From an uncultured Lachnospiraceae bacterium (lineage in GTDB: Bacteria > Bacillota > Clostridia > Lachnospirales > Lachnospiraceae), in NCBI GenBank assembly GCA_902786205.1, contig CADABQ010000008.1, positions 1-46,647 of the forward strand: a stretch of 46,647 nt of DNA, read 5' to 3'. A model generated the notes under the pieces. The model was not told the origin of the DNA. It did not search any database and saw only the letters and a list, made by a program, of their open reading frames with translations. The translations under genes and the position numbers were made by a program. This document shows, piece by piece, positions 18,755 to 26,268 of the stretch (within the stretch, counting starts at the first letter, position 1; the number at the start of each line of letters is the position of its first letter).

Positions 18755-18783
18755 AAAAAAATGTCGAAAAAAAAATAAGGGGG

Positions 18784-18812
18784 TTTACATGCAATAAAAA
18801 ATAAATTATAGT
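18784..18812 (+). promoter_or_regulatory. Probable promoter of the DUF218-LCP operon
   Basis: TTTACA, a 17-bp spacer and TATAGT, beginning 30 bp beyond the right end of the MITE and 34 bp before the start codon. Confidence 0.5.
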
Positions 18813-18845
18813 ATAAGATGGTAATTTTATAAGAAAGGGGCATAT

Positions 18846-19604
18846 ATGAAATATATGCTGTGGATAGCATCTATTTTTTCCATTCTGAGTATAGTATATA
18901 CGATTCTATTAGTAGTATATGCTGGTAGTAGTGTTTCTTATTTATGGTTATGGCCTGTGGCAGCAGTAGTATTTGCATGGATAGCGATAGGTGGTTTTTA
19001 TTCTATATGCAAAAAAATAGTTGTCATGCAATATATTATAAAAGGAACTTTTGTATTAATGCTTAGTGCAGGGGTGTTTCTAATAGCAATTGCTTGTATG
19101 CTTTGGATAAAAGGCAAACAGCCGATAGAAGGAAAGCCGGAATATATTCTTGTGCTGGGTGCTCAAGTAAAAGGAACAAAAGTTTCGAAAGCTTTGCGGG
19201 CTCGTTTGGATTGTGCAGCGAAATATGCGCAGGATCATACGGAAAGTAGGATAATCGTATCGGGCGGACAAGGAGATGGAGAAGATATAACAGAAGCAGA
19301 GGCTATGAGGCTATATTTGGAAAATCAAAAGAAAATTAGTTCTGAACGGATACAAAAAGAAGATAAATCTAAAAATACAGAACAAAATATAGAATATAGT
19401 ATGCAACAAGTAAAAAGGAAAGAAGCCGGAATCATTATTGTTAGTAATCGTTTTCACATATATCGTGCGATAGCAATAGCAGAAAAGAAGGGAATAAAGC
19501 CGGTATATGGATTGGGTGCTCCTACAGATTCGGTTATGTGTATACATTATTACTTGAGAGAAGCGTTAGCTGTGATAAAATATAAGCTTTCAGGTGTTAT
19601 TTAA
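18846..19604 (+). CDS. DUF218 (SanA/YdcF/ElyC-like) membrane protein
   Basis: A 252-aa membrane protein. Three hydrophobic segments fall in the first 90 residues (about 1-25, 32-52, 62-87), followed by a DUF218 domain with YILVLGAQVKGTKVSKALRA, IIVSGGQGDGEDITEAEAM, an EDKSKNTEQNI motif and IIIVSNRFHIYRA. Family members influence envelope permeability and peptidoglycan or lipid-carrier metabolism, but the reaction is not settled. The ATG follows GAAAGGGG. It lies 20 bp before the LCP-family gene, which fits a joint role in envelope assembly. Confidence 0.85.
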   Translation: MKYMLWIASIFSILSIVYTILLVVYAGSSVSYLWLWPVAAVVFAWIAIGGFYSICKKIVVMQYIIKGTFVLMLSAGVFLIAIACMLWIKGKQPIEGKPEYILVLGAQVKGTKVSKALRARLDCAAKYAQDHTESRIIVSGGQGDGEDITEAEAMRLYLENQKKISSERIQKEDKSKNTEQNIEYSMQQVKRKEAGIIIVSNRFHIYRAIAIAEKKGIKPVYGLGAPTDSVMCIHYYLREALAVIKYKLSGVI

Positions 19605-19624
19605 TAGAGAAAGGACGGGCAGGT

Positions 19625-21331
19625 ATGAGTAAAGAGCAAGAAGATAATAGACGGGTGTTTCACAATAGAGGCACAAACAGTCAAAGCGAAAAGTCCAATA
19701 TAAACGGGGAAGAAAAGAAAACAGAACTGATTGATGGATATGACGATTTTGAGTTTGAAGATACCGATGGTTTGGAGTCTTATTTGTCAGATTCCATTGC
19801 ACAGATTTCAGATAACGAAGATATGGATATAAAGCAAGACAATGAAATAGAGTATGAACCGATGGATTATGATTTGTACGACTCGGTTTCTTCTATAGAG
19901 CCAGACATTGAGGAAGAACAGGGTATAGAAAGGCCAGAGGAACCTATGAATAAAAAATGGAGTAAACGAAAAAAAGTTTTTGTTGGTATGGGAACTACGG
20001 TGGCCTGTTTAGTAATGATAGTCACTCTGGTTTTAGGTTGGTTTATGTTACGTATCAATTATGAAAATGGTGGAAACTATGCACAAACTGATATGACCCC
20101 GGAAGAATTAGCAGCACAGGCTACCTTGCCGCCTCGTGACAAAAATCAGCTTTTGATGGATGAGAAAGTTGTAAATATTCTTTGTATTGGTCGCGAAGGA
20201 ATTCTAGATGGAAAAAATGCAAATGGTCGTTCTGATAGTATGATTATTGCCAGTATGAATACCGAAGATAAAACATTAAAGTTGGTATCTCTTATGCGTG
20301 ATAGTTATGTTTCGATACCTGGATATCGTGACAATAAGTTAAATGCAGCCTTTAGCTTTGGTGGTGGTCAGTTGTTATGTGAGACAGTTACCAGAAATTT
20401 TGGTATTGAGTTAGATGGTTATGTTATTGTAGACTTTAAAGGTTTCAAAAAAATGATTGATAAAATTGGTGGTGTAGAAATAGAACTGACAGAAGCGGAA
20501 GCACAGTATTTAAATACAACCAATTATATTAGTGATAAAAAACAAAGAAATGTTGTTCCTGGAAAACAGAAGGTGACAGGTACACAGGCATTGGGTTACT
20601 GCCGAGTACGAAAGAGAGCAGCAATTAATGGAGAGAATAACGATCATGGACGTACCTACCGTCAGAGAGCGGTTATGTCTCAAGCGTATTCTAAAGTAAA
20701 AGATTTGAGTATTCCGGATATGGTAAGTTTGGTTAATGAATTATTGCCATATGTAACAACAAATATCAAAGCTTCTGATTTGTTAAATTATGCTAAGGTT
20801 ATGTTACAGATCGGAGTACCGGAATTACAGCAAATGCGTATACCTATAGATAATGCCTATTCAGAACAGAACTTGTATTGTGGATCTTCTTTAGTGTTAG
20901 ATTTTGATAAAAATAATGCCGCACTATGGAAATTTATCTATGGCGATGGTCATGGTGATATTACAACATTGCATCCAGGGTCAGATAGTAGTACATCTAA
21001 TACAGGAGGACAGAACGGTTCTTCAGCTGAAACAGCTCCAACATATGTACCACAGACAAAGATAACAAGAGCGCCATATGTATCACAGACAAAGGCACCA
21101 GTTGTGCGTACAACGAAAGCACCGGTGGTGACGTCTGCACCAACTGTGCATACAACAAAAGCACCTGTTGTAACAGCAGTGCCAAAACCTCGTGTTACAG
21201 AGACACCAAAGCCGAATGTGACAAAAGAGCCAGTAAAAACAAAAGAACCTGTGCATACAAAGGCACCAACAAAAACAAAAGCACCAGTGAAGGATCCAAC
21301 AGAGCCTTCGGATGAGGATGCTGTTGGTTAA
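19625..21331 (+). CDS. LytR-CpsA-Psr (LCP) family cell-wall ligase
   Basis: LCP enzymes transfer undecaprenyl-linked glycopolymers such as teichoic acids or capsule onto peptidoglycan outside the membrane. The 568-aa protein has an acidic cytoplasmic N-terminus of about 115 residues, a membrane helix (FVGMGTTVACLVMIVTLVLG), and an extracellular LCP domain. The domain shows NILCIGREG, GRSDSMIIASM, LMRDSYVSIPG, NKLNAAFSFGG, and the arginine cluster ending DHGRTYRQRAVMSQ. From about residue 460 the tail is a Thr/Pro/Lys repeat region (units such as TKAPVV and VKTKEP), probably a wall-spanning linker. It follows the DUF218 gene and is the last gene before the thrS promoter; no terminator was evident. 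Confidence 0.92.
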   Translation: MSKEQEDNRRVFHNRGTNSQSEKSNINGEEKKTELIDGYDDFEFEDTDGLESYLSDSIAQISDNEDMDIKQDNEIEYEPMDYDLYDSVSSIEPDIEEEQGIERPEEPMNKKWSKRKKVFVGMGTTVACLVMIVTLVLGWFMLRINYENGGNYAQTDMTPEELAAQATLPPRDKNQLLMDEKVVNILCIGREGILDGKNANGRSDSMIIASMNTEDKTLKLVSLMRDSYVSIPGYRDNKLNAAFSFGGGQLLCETVTRNFGIELDGYVIVDFKGFKKMIDKIGGVEIELTEAEAQYLNTTNYISDKKQRNVVPGKQKVTGTQALGYCRVRKRAAINGENNDHGRTYRQRAVMSQAYSKVKDLSIPDMVSLVNELLPYVTTNIKASDLLNYAKVMLQIGVPELQQMRIPIDNAYSEQNLYCGSSLVLDFDKNNAALWKFIYGDGHGDITTLHPGSDSSTSNTGGQNGSSAETAPTYVPQTKITRAPYVSQTKAPVVRTTKAPVVTSAPTVHTTKAPVVTAVPKPRVTETPKPNVTKEPVKTKEPVHTKAPTKTKAPVKDPTEPSDEDAVG

Positions 21332-21339
21332 AGAGAAAC

Positions 21340-21367
21340 TTGACAAAAAAGAATGGAATGCTATAAT
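21340..21367 (+). promoter_or_regulatory. thrS promoter
   Basis: Consensus TTGACA, a 16-bp spacer and consensus TATAAT. Transcription should begin near 21374, giving a leader of about 280 nt. Confidence 0.8.
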
Positions 21368-21374
21368 AAATAAA

Positions 21375-21631
21375 AATGATATAGAAAAAACACATTGATG
21401 AGACGAGTAGGGCAGGAAATAATACAGAGAGAGATACAAATGCTGGAAGTATCTTATTAGGAACTGTTTGAAAACTACCTCGGAGTGACCCCAATCCGGT
21501 CCGTTGGTAACGTTATAACCAAATGAAGCAGGTTTTGTAAGTGATAAGATACAAAACAACAAGGGTGGAACCGCGAGAAATAGTAGCTCGTCCCTTTCGG
21601 TAGAATTTGCCGAAAGGGATGAGCTTTTTTT
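21375..21631 (+). promoter_or_regulatory. T-box riboswitch (threonyl)
   Basis: The leader has the invariant T-box sequence AAGGGTGGAACCGCG at 21561-21575 and an AGAGAG-type motif near 21426. It ends in a 16-bp terminator stem (AGCTCGTCCCTTTCGG from 21585, then T7). Uncharged tRNA pairs with a specifier codon in Stem I and with the T-box bulge to favour the antiterminator. ACC at 21477-21479 is the likely threonine specifier, placed by eye. The downstream gene is thrS, which agrees. Confidence 0.92.
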
Positions 21632-21656
21632 ATTCTAGTAAAGGAGTTGTAGAAAA

Positions 21657-23621
21657 ATGAAGATTACATTAAAAGATGGAACAGTAAAAGAGTATGCAGA
21701 AGCAAAAAGTGTTTATGACATTGCTGTAGATATTAGCGAGGGACTTGCAAGAATGGCTACAGCAGGAATGGTGGATGGAACAGTGGTTGATTTGCGTCAT
21801 ATGGTGGATGCAGATTGTGAACTTAGTATTTTGACATTTCAGGATAAAGAAGGAGCAGCCGCTTACAGACATACAACTTCTCATGTATTAGCAGAGGCTG
21901 TAAAACGTTTATATCCAAATGCAAAATTGGCAATTGGACCATCTATTGATGATGGATTTTATTATGATTTTGACTGTGAACCTTTTGATCGCGCTGCATT
22001 GGATAAGATTGAAGCAGAAATGAAGAAAATCATTAAAGAAGCAGCAAAAATTGAGCGTTTTACACTTCCAAGGGAAGAGGCAATTGCACTTATGAAAGAA
22101 AAGCAAGAGCCATATAAAGTAGAATTGATTGAGGACTTACCAGAAGGTGAGGAGATTTCCTTCTATCAACAGGGAGATTTCGTAGATTTATGTGCAGGAC
22201 CTCATTTGATGAGTACAAAACCAATCAAAGCATTTAAGTTGATTTCTTCATCTGGTGCTTATTGGAGAGGTGATGAGCATAATAAAATGCTTACTCGAAT
22301 TTATGGTACTGCATTTACAAAAAAAGCAGACTTAGAAGCCTATTTAGAGCATTTAGAGGATATTAAAAAACGTGACCATAATAAATTAGGACGTGAGATG
22401 GAACTGTTTACTACGGTTGATGTAATTGGACAGGGACTTCCACTTATGATGCCAAAGGGAACAAAAATTATTCAGACATTACAAAGATGGATTGAAGATG
22501 AAGAAGAAAAGCGTGGTTATGTAAGAACAAAAACACCTTTAATGGCAAAAAGTGATTTATATAAAATTTCAGGACATTGGGATCATTATAAAGAAGGAAT
22601 GTTTGTATTAGGTGATGAGGAAAAAGATGATGAAGTATTAGCACTTCGCCCAATGACATGTCCATTCCAGTATTATGTATACAAAGCTTCACAGAAATCT
22701 TACCGTGATTTACCGGTTCGTTTGGGTGAGACATCTACTTTGTTCCGTAAAGAGGACTCTGGAGAAATGCATGGATTAACTCGTGTTCGTCAGTTTACTA
22801 TCTCAGAAGGACATTTGATTGTTCGTCCAGATCAGATGGATGAAGAATTTAAAGGATGTCTTGATTTGGCAAGATACTGTTTGCGTACACTGGGAGTAGA
22901 AGAAGATGTAACATATCGTTTGTCAAAATGGGATCCAAAGAACAAGGAAAAATATATTGGTACAGAAGAAGTTTGGGAAGATACACAGCAACGTATTCGG
23001 AATGTATTAAATGAATTAGAGATTCCATTCTATGAGGAAGAAGGAGAAGCAGCTTTCTATGGACCTAAAGTAGACATTCAGGCAAAGAATGTATATGGAA
23101 AAGAAGATACTATGATTACCATTCAATGGGATGCAATTCTTGCAGAACAGTTTGATATGTATTATGTAGATCAAAACGGTGAAAAGGTTCGTCCATATAT
23201 TATTCATAGAACAAGTATGGGATGCTATGAAAGAACGCTTGCATGGTTGATTGAAAAATATGCTGGATTATTCCCAACATGGCTTTGTCCAGAGCAGGTT
23301 CGTGTACTTCCAATTTCAGAGAAGTATCATGACTATGCAAAAAAGGTAGAGGAAAAGCTGAAGGAAAACGGTATTCTTTGTACTGTAGATGAGCGTGCAG
23401 AAAAAATCGGATATAAGATTCGTGAGTCAAGATTAGCTAGAGTTCCTTATATGTTAGTGGTAGGACAAAAAGAGGAAGAACAGGGTGTTGTATCTGTACG
23501 AAGTCGTTACTTAGGAGACGAAGGACAAAAAGCATTGGATGATTTCATTGATGCTATTTGCAAGGAAATCCGTACAAAAGAAATAAGAAAAATCGAAGTA
23601 CAGGATGAACAAAAAAAGTAG
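21657..23621 (+). CDS. thrS: Threonyl-tRNA synthetase
   Basis: Class II synthetase that charges tRNA-Thr and edits mischarged serine. The 654-aa protein has an N-terminal TGS domain (1-60) and the editing domain with HTTSHVLAEAVKRLYP and YWRGDEHNKMLTRIYG. The catalytic core has RPMTCPFQ (zinc Cys), FRKEDSGEMHGLTRVRQF (motif 2 region with zinc His) and IIHRTSMGCYERTLAWLIE (motif 3, third zinc ligand His). A C-terminal anticodon-binding domain begins about residue 540 (WLCPEQVRVLPIS). The ATG follows AAAGGAG by 9 nt. Expression is controlled by the T-box upstream, and the stop abuts the infC promoter. Confidence 0.98.
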   Translation: MKITLKDGTVKEYAEAKSVYDIAVDISEGLARMATAGMVDGTVVDLRHMVDADCELSILTFQDKEGAAAYRHTTSHVLAEAVKRLYPNAKLAIGPSIDDGFYYDFDCEPFDRAALDKIEAEMKKIIKEAAKIERFTLPREEAIALMKEKQEPYKVELIEDLPEGEEISFYQQGDFVDLCAGPHLMSTKPIKAFKLISSSGAYWRGDEHNKMLTRIYGTAFTKKADLEAYLEHLEDIKKRDHNKLGREMELFTTVDVIGQGLPLMMPKGTKIIQTLQRWIEDEEEKRGYVRTKTPLMAKSDLYKISGHWDHYKEGMFVLGDEEKDDEVLALRPMTCPFQYYVYKASQKSYRDLPVRLGETSTLFRKEDSGEMHGLTRVRQFTISEGHLIVRPDQMDEEFKGCLDLARYCLRTLGVEEDVTYRLSKWDPKNKEKYIGTEEVWEDTQQRIRNVLNELEIPFYEEEGEAAFYGPKVDIQAKNVYGKEDTMITIQWDAILAEQFDMYYVDQNGEKVRPYIIHRTSMGCYERTLAWLIEKYAGLFPTWLCPEQVRVLPISEKYHDYAKKVEEKLKENGILCTVDERAEKIGYKIRESRLARVPYMLVVGQKEEEQGVVSVRSRYLGDEGQKALDDFIDAICKEIRTKEIRKIEVQDEQKK

Positions 23622-23650
23622 TTGACAGATGTAACAAATAATGTTATACT
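23622..23650 (+). promoter_or_regulatory. infC operon promoter
   Basis: TTGACA, a 17-bp spacer and TATACT, starting at the base right after the thrS stop codon. Predicted start near 23657. Confidence 0.75.
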
Positions 23651-23656
23651 GAATAA

Positions 23657-23810
23657 GTTGTTGAATATGATAAACTTGATTAACAAGCAGAGTATCCACT
23701 CTCACCTTAGGACGCATATGATGTAGTTACTGAGGTTCGGTTTTTTTCATTAAGATATTAAAATGAAGGTAAAACATAGGCGTGGATAGTATTGCTATCC
23801 ACGTTTTTTT
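23657..23810 (+). promoter_or_regulatory. Ribosomal-protein (L20-type) leader with attenuator of infC-rpmI-rplT
   Basis: A structured leader between the promoter and infC contains GCAGAGTATCCACTCTCACC, a stretch I recall from Clostridia infC leaders. It ends in an intrinsic terminator at 23781-23810 (CGTGGATAG / CTATCCACG, then T7) located 90 nt before the gene. In Firmicutes this operon is repressed by free L20 through premature termination. Assignment to the L20-leader class is by position and partial sequence memory. Confidence 0.62.
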
Positions 23811-23899
23811 AATGGGTTGCAGCAATGTTTGTTTTAAAAGAGTTTAGCATGGATACGGGAGTTCGGAGAGAGTAGAACAGTATTTGGAGGTGCTCAGTT

Positions 23900-24406
23900 A
23901 TTAGCGAATTAATGATTAATGAACAGATAAGAGACAGGGAAGTACGATTAATTGGAGAAGATGGCGAGCAGGTTGGAGTAATGTCTGCAAGAGATGCCAT
24001 GAAGCTTGCAAGGGAAGCAGGATTAGATTTGGTGAAAATTGCACCAAATGCAAAGCCACCTGTATGTAAGATTGTAGATTATGGTAAATATAGATACGAA
24101 CTTGCAAGAAAAGAAAAAGAAGCAAAAAAGAAGCAAAAAGTTACAGATGTAAAAGAGATACGTTTATCACCAAACATTGATGTAAATGATTTAAATACAA
24201 AAGCAAATCAGGCAAGAAAATTCTTAAGCAAAGGTGATAAAGTAAAGGTTGCTTTACGATTTAGAGGCCGTGAAATGGCACATATGGGTATGAGCAAGCA
24301 AATTTTAGATGACTTTTTTACAAAGGTTGAAGATGTAGCAGTGATTGAGAAGCCTGCAAAATTAGAAGGTAGAAGTATGATAATGTTTTTAGGTGAAAAA
24401 CGTTAA
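23900..24406 (+). CDS. infC: Translation initiation factor IF-3 (ATT start)
   Basis: Prevents premature 50S joining and proofreads the start codon. The N-terminal domain contains LMINEQIRDREVRLIGEDGEQVGVMS, then AREAGLDLVKIAPNAKPPVCKIVDYGKYRYE, a Lys-rich linker and the C-terminal domain with RFRGREMAHMGM. The ribosome site TTGGAGG (GGAGG at 23886-23890) is 21 nt from the in-frame ATG at 23912 but 9 nt from the in-frame ATT at 23900. The ATT reading gives 168 aa beginning (M)SELMINEQ. Rare AUU initiation with IF-3 autoregulation is established for E. coli infC. rpmI follows after 49 bp and rplT after another 31. Confidence 0.9.
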   Translation: MSELMINEQIRDREVRLIGEDGEQVGVMSARDAMKLAREAGLDLVKIAPNAKPPVCKIVDYGKYRYELARKEKEAKKKQKVTDVKEIRLSPNIDVNDLNTKANQARKFLSKGDKVKVALRFRGREMAHMGMSKQILDDFFTKVEDVAVIEKPAKLEGRSMIMFLGEKR

Positions 24407-24455
24407 CATTACTATAAAAGATGATTTAGCGATTTGATAATAAGGAGGAACTATT

Positions 24456-24653
24456 ATGCCAAAGTTAAAAACTAAAAGAGCAGCAGCAAAGCGTTTTAAG
24501 GTAACAGGAACAGGTAAATTAAAGAGAAATAAAGCTTATAAGAGACACATTTTAACTAAGAAGTCAGCTAAGGTTAAGAGAAATCTTAGAAAGGCTACAA
24601 CAGTTGACGAAACAAATGTAAAGACAATGAAGAAGATTTTACCATATCTGTAA
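24456..24653 (+). CDS. rpmI: 50S ribosomal protein L35
   Basis: A 65-aa, highly basic large-subunit protein. It has the typical start [20 protein letters not shown] and the central [18 protein letters not shown], with LPYL at the end. A strong AAGGAGGA site precedes the ATG. It is the middle gene of the conserved infC-rpmI-rplT operon and so should share the leader-based control by L20. Length and sequence leave no real alternative. Confidence 0.98.
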   Translation: MPKLKTKRAAAKRFKVTGTGKLKRNKAYKRHILTKKSAKVKRNLRKATTVDETNVKTMKKILPYL

Positions 24654-24684
24654 GAATTAGTTAGAGAGTTAGGAGGAACATGTA

Positions 24685-25041
24685 ATGGCAAGAGTAAAAG
24701 GTGCTTTAAATGCGAAAAAGAAACACAATAGAGTATTAAAATTAGCAAAGGGATATAGAGGTGCAAGATCTAAGCAGTACCGTGTTGCAAAACAGTCTGT
24801 AATGAGAGCTTTAACAGAATCTTTTGCAGGTAGAAAGCAGAGAAAGAGACAGTTCAGACAGTTATGGATTGCTCGTATCAATGCAGCAGCTAGAATGAAC
24901 GGATTATCTTACAGCAAATTTATGTATGGATTAAAGTTAGCAGAAGTTCAGGTAAACAGAAAGATGTTATCTGAAATGGCTATCAATGATCCAGAAGGAT
25001 TTGCAGCTTTAGTAGAAGTAGCTAAGGGAAAATTAGCATAA
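24685..25041 (+). CDS. rplT: 50S ribosomal protein L20
   Basis: Early-assembly 23S rRNA-binding protein and, in Firmicutes, the autorepressor of its own operon. The 118-aa product starts [20 protein letters not shown] and has the extended basic N-terminal arm ([20 protein letters not shown]). A globular C-terminal domain with [20 protein letters not shown] follows. The ATG follows TTAGGAGGA. It is the last gene of the operon; a decayed transposon end and then a tRNA promoter follow. Confidence 0.98.
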   Translation: MARVKGALNAKKKHNRVLKLAKGYRGARSKQYRVAKQSVMRALTESFAGRKQRKRQFRQLWIARINAAARMNGLSYSKFMYGLKLAEVQVNRKMLSEMAINDPEGFAALVEVAKGKLA

Positions 25042-25169
25042 TCATAATATAAAGATGTGAGTAGGGGAGCGAATGCATAAAATTGTTGTTCAGCTCCCTT
25101 TTTGAAAAGAGAAGTGATAATAAATATTTCACTTAAACTATTACAAAAAATGTAATAATTTTGTTTGAA

Positions 25170-25200
25170 GTAACAGTTCAGCCGGGCAGAAATGATTGTG
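25170..25200 (-). repeat. Solo end of the IS66-like MITE
   Basis: GTAACAGTTCAGCCGGGC followed by AGAAATGATTGTG equals the inverted right end of the complete element at 18513-18754. No matching left end lies within reach, so it is a deletion remnant. Confidence 0.75.
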
Positions 25201-25227
25201 TTTGAATAAACAAATGTAAAAAAATAC

Positions 25228-25256
25228 TTGACGATAATTCGAAAAGATGGTATCAT
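25228..25256 (+). promoter_or_regulatory. tRNA operon promoter
   Basis: TTGACG, a 17-bp spacer and TATCAT, ending 13 bp before the tRNA-Asn. Confidence 0.65.
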
Positions 25257-25269
25257 ATATGAGTATTAT

Positions 25270-25341
25270 TCCTCGATAGCTCAATGGTAGAGCACACGAC
25301 TGTTAATCGTGGGGTTGTTGGTTCGAGCCCAACTCGGGGAG
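25270..25341 (+). tRNA. tRNA-Asn (GTT)
   Basis: A complete 72-nt cloverleaf: acceptor TCCTCGA / TCGGGGA, anticodon stem CACGA / TCGTG, anticodon GTT at 25302-25304, T-loop TTCGAGC, discriminator G. CCA is not encoded. Confidence 0.97.
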
Positions 25342-25362
25342 CTTTCTATGAAAATAGAATAT

Positions 25363-25445
25363 GCGGAGCTGCTGGAATTGGCAGACAGGCATGACTAAGG
25401 ATCATGTGTCTCTGAGACGTGTGGGTTCAAGTCCCATGCTCCGCA
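25363..25445 (+). tRNA. tRNA-Leu (AAG)
   Basis: An 83-nt class II tRNA with acceptor GCGGAGC / GCTCCGC and a long variable arm. The anticodon stem is CATGA / TCATG around the loop CTAAGGA, giving anticodon AAG at 25397-25399. The discriminator is A, as expected for leucine. Adenosine at position 34 implies inosine formation or restricted decoding. It is cotranscribed with tRNA-Asn; CCA is not encoded. Confidence 0.95.
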
Positions 25446-25447
25446 TT

Positions 25448-25484
25448 AAAAAAGACTTTTACATTATGTAAAGGTCTTTTTTAT
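25448..25484 (+). terminator. tRNA operon terminator
   Basis: Stem AAAAAAGACTTTTACA / TGTAAAGGTCTTTTTT (one G-U pair, 3-nt loop), then TTATTTAT. The following 25490-25720 has no recognised feature apart from a small ACAGG / CCTGT hairpin. Confidence 0.85.
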
Positions 25485-25721
25485 TTATAAAAAGTTTGCC
25501 TTGAAAGTCAACAAATGTTGCGAGGATGTACAAGGAACCAAGCAGGTTGCAAAAAGTATCAATTCAAACAGACAGGGAAGCAGTGCCTGTTTCGTGATTT
25601 CTTTGTCTTTTCTAGAGATGGATTTGTGCTGAAAAACTTGAAAATATGCATGGTTTTCATAGGAAATTGCAAATCTGAGAACAAATATTACAAAAAAATT
25701 AAAAAAAATTTAAAAAAGTGT

Positions 25722-25750
25722 TTGACACTGTTACCAATGTGTGATATTAT
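25722..25750 (+). promoter_or_regulatory. Promoter of C-rich small RNA
   Basis: Consensus TTGACA, a 17-bp spacer and TATTAT. Predicted start near 25757, with no start codon plus ribosome site downstream before the terminator. Confidence 0.7.
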
Positions 25751-25756
25751 AATGAC

Positions 25757-25948
25757 ATAGGAAATGAGTGAGCGCGATGTTGAATTGACCCCCTCCTTTC
25801 AAGTCGCATATGTTCATTCATTGTGTCCCCCCTTAGACCCTATAACCCCTAATACCCCTCATATAATTATGAAGAAGAAATGTTATATAGCAGATGGTTC
25901 TAGTGTTTATTGCTAGAAAGTCAGTTATATAACATTTTTTCTTTTTTT
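25757..25948 (+). ncRNA. Putative C-rich small RNA with anti-Shine-Dalgarno tracts
   Basis: About 190 nt bounded by a strong promoter and an intrinsic terminator. Hairpin 1 (GCGA..TTGAA / TTCAA..TCGC, 25774-25807) presents ACCCCCTCCT in its loop. ATATG / CATAT (25808-25812 and 25860-25864) encloses four more C tracts (TCCCCCC, GACCC, AACCCC, TACCCC). The terminator stem AATGTTATATA / TATATAACATT (25879-25936) contains an inner TTCTAG / CTAGAA stem and ends in T6CT7. C-rich single-stranded tracts pair with ribosome binding sites in several known regulatory RNAs of Firmicutes. I know no named family that this matches; the regulatory role is inferred. Confidence 0.6.
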
Positions 25949-26162
25949 GCATTATCTAAAAAAGTGTCAGGAAATTTTTAAAAAATGATATTTGAATTTT
26001 TTAGAAGCGATTAAATAAAGTAGAGGGAAATAGTTTATTTATTGAAAGGTAGATAAATTTTATTTAAGACAAAATTGGTAAAAAAAGGTCATATATGACA
26101 AATTGACGAAAATTTAGTAGATTTATGGAAAAGGATTGGAAGATACGATAATAGATTTTGTA

Positions 26163-26191
26163 TTGTAGATTTCAAATAAATATTATATAAT
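26163..26191 (+). promoter_or_regulatory. Probable pyk promoter
   Basis: TTGTAG, a 17-bp spacer and TATAAT, 78 bp before the pyk start codon. The AT-rich stretch 25950-26160 between the small RNA and this promoter holds nothing else recognisable. Confidence 0.5.
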
Positions 26192-26268
26192 AGGGTACGT
26201 AGGGCAAAAAATGAGATTTTGTCTAGTAAAAGTAAATAGAAAATATATAAGGAAGAGGTAATAAAAAC

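Noticed and set aside
18559..18804. 81-codon plus-strand reading frame
   Set aside because: It lies inside the IS66-like MITE and runs through its terminal repeat into the flanking A-tract; there is no ribosome site and no family resemblance.
25515..25760. 81-codon plus-strand frame (MLRGCTRNQAGCKK...)
   Set aside because: It overlaps the promoter of the C-rich RNA, lacks a ribosome site, is Cys/Lys-rich in a random way and has no recognisable domain.
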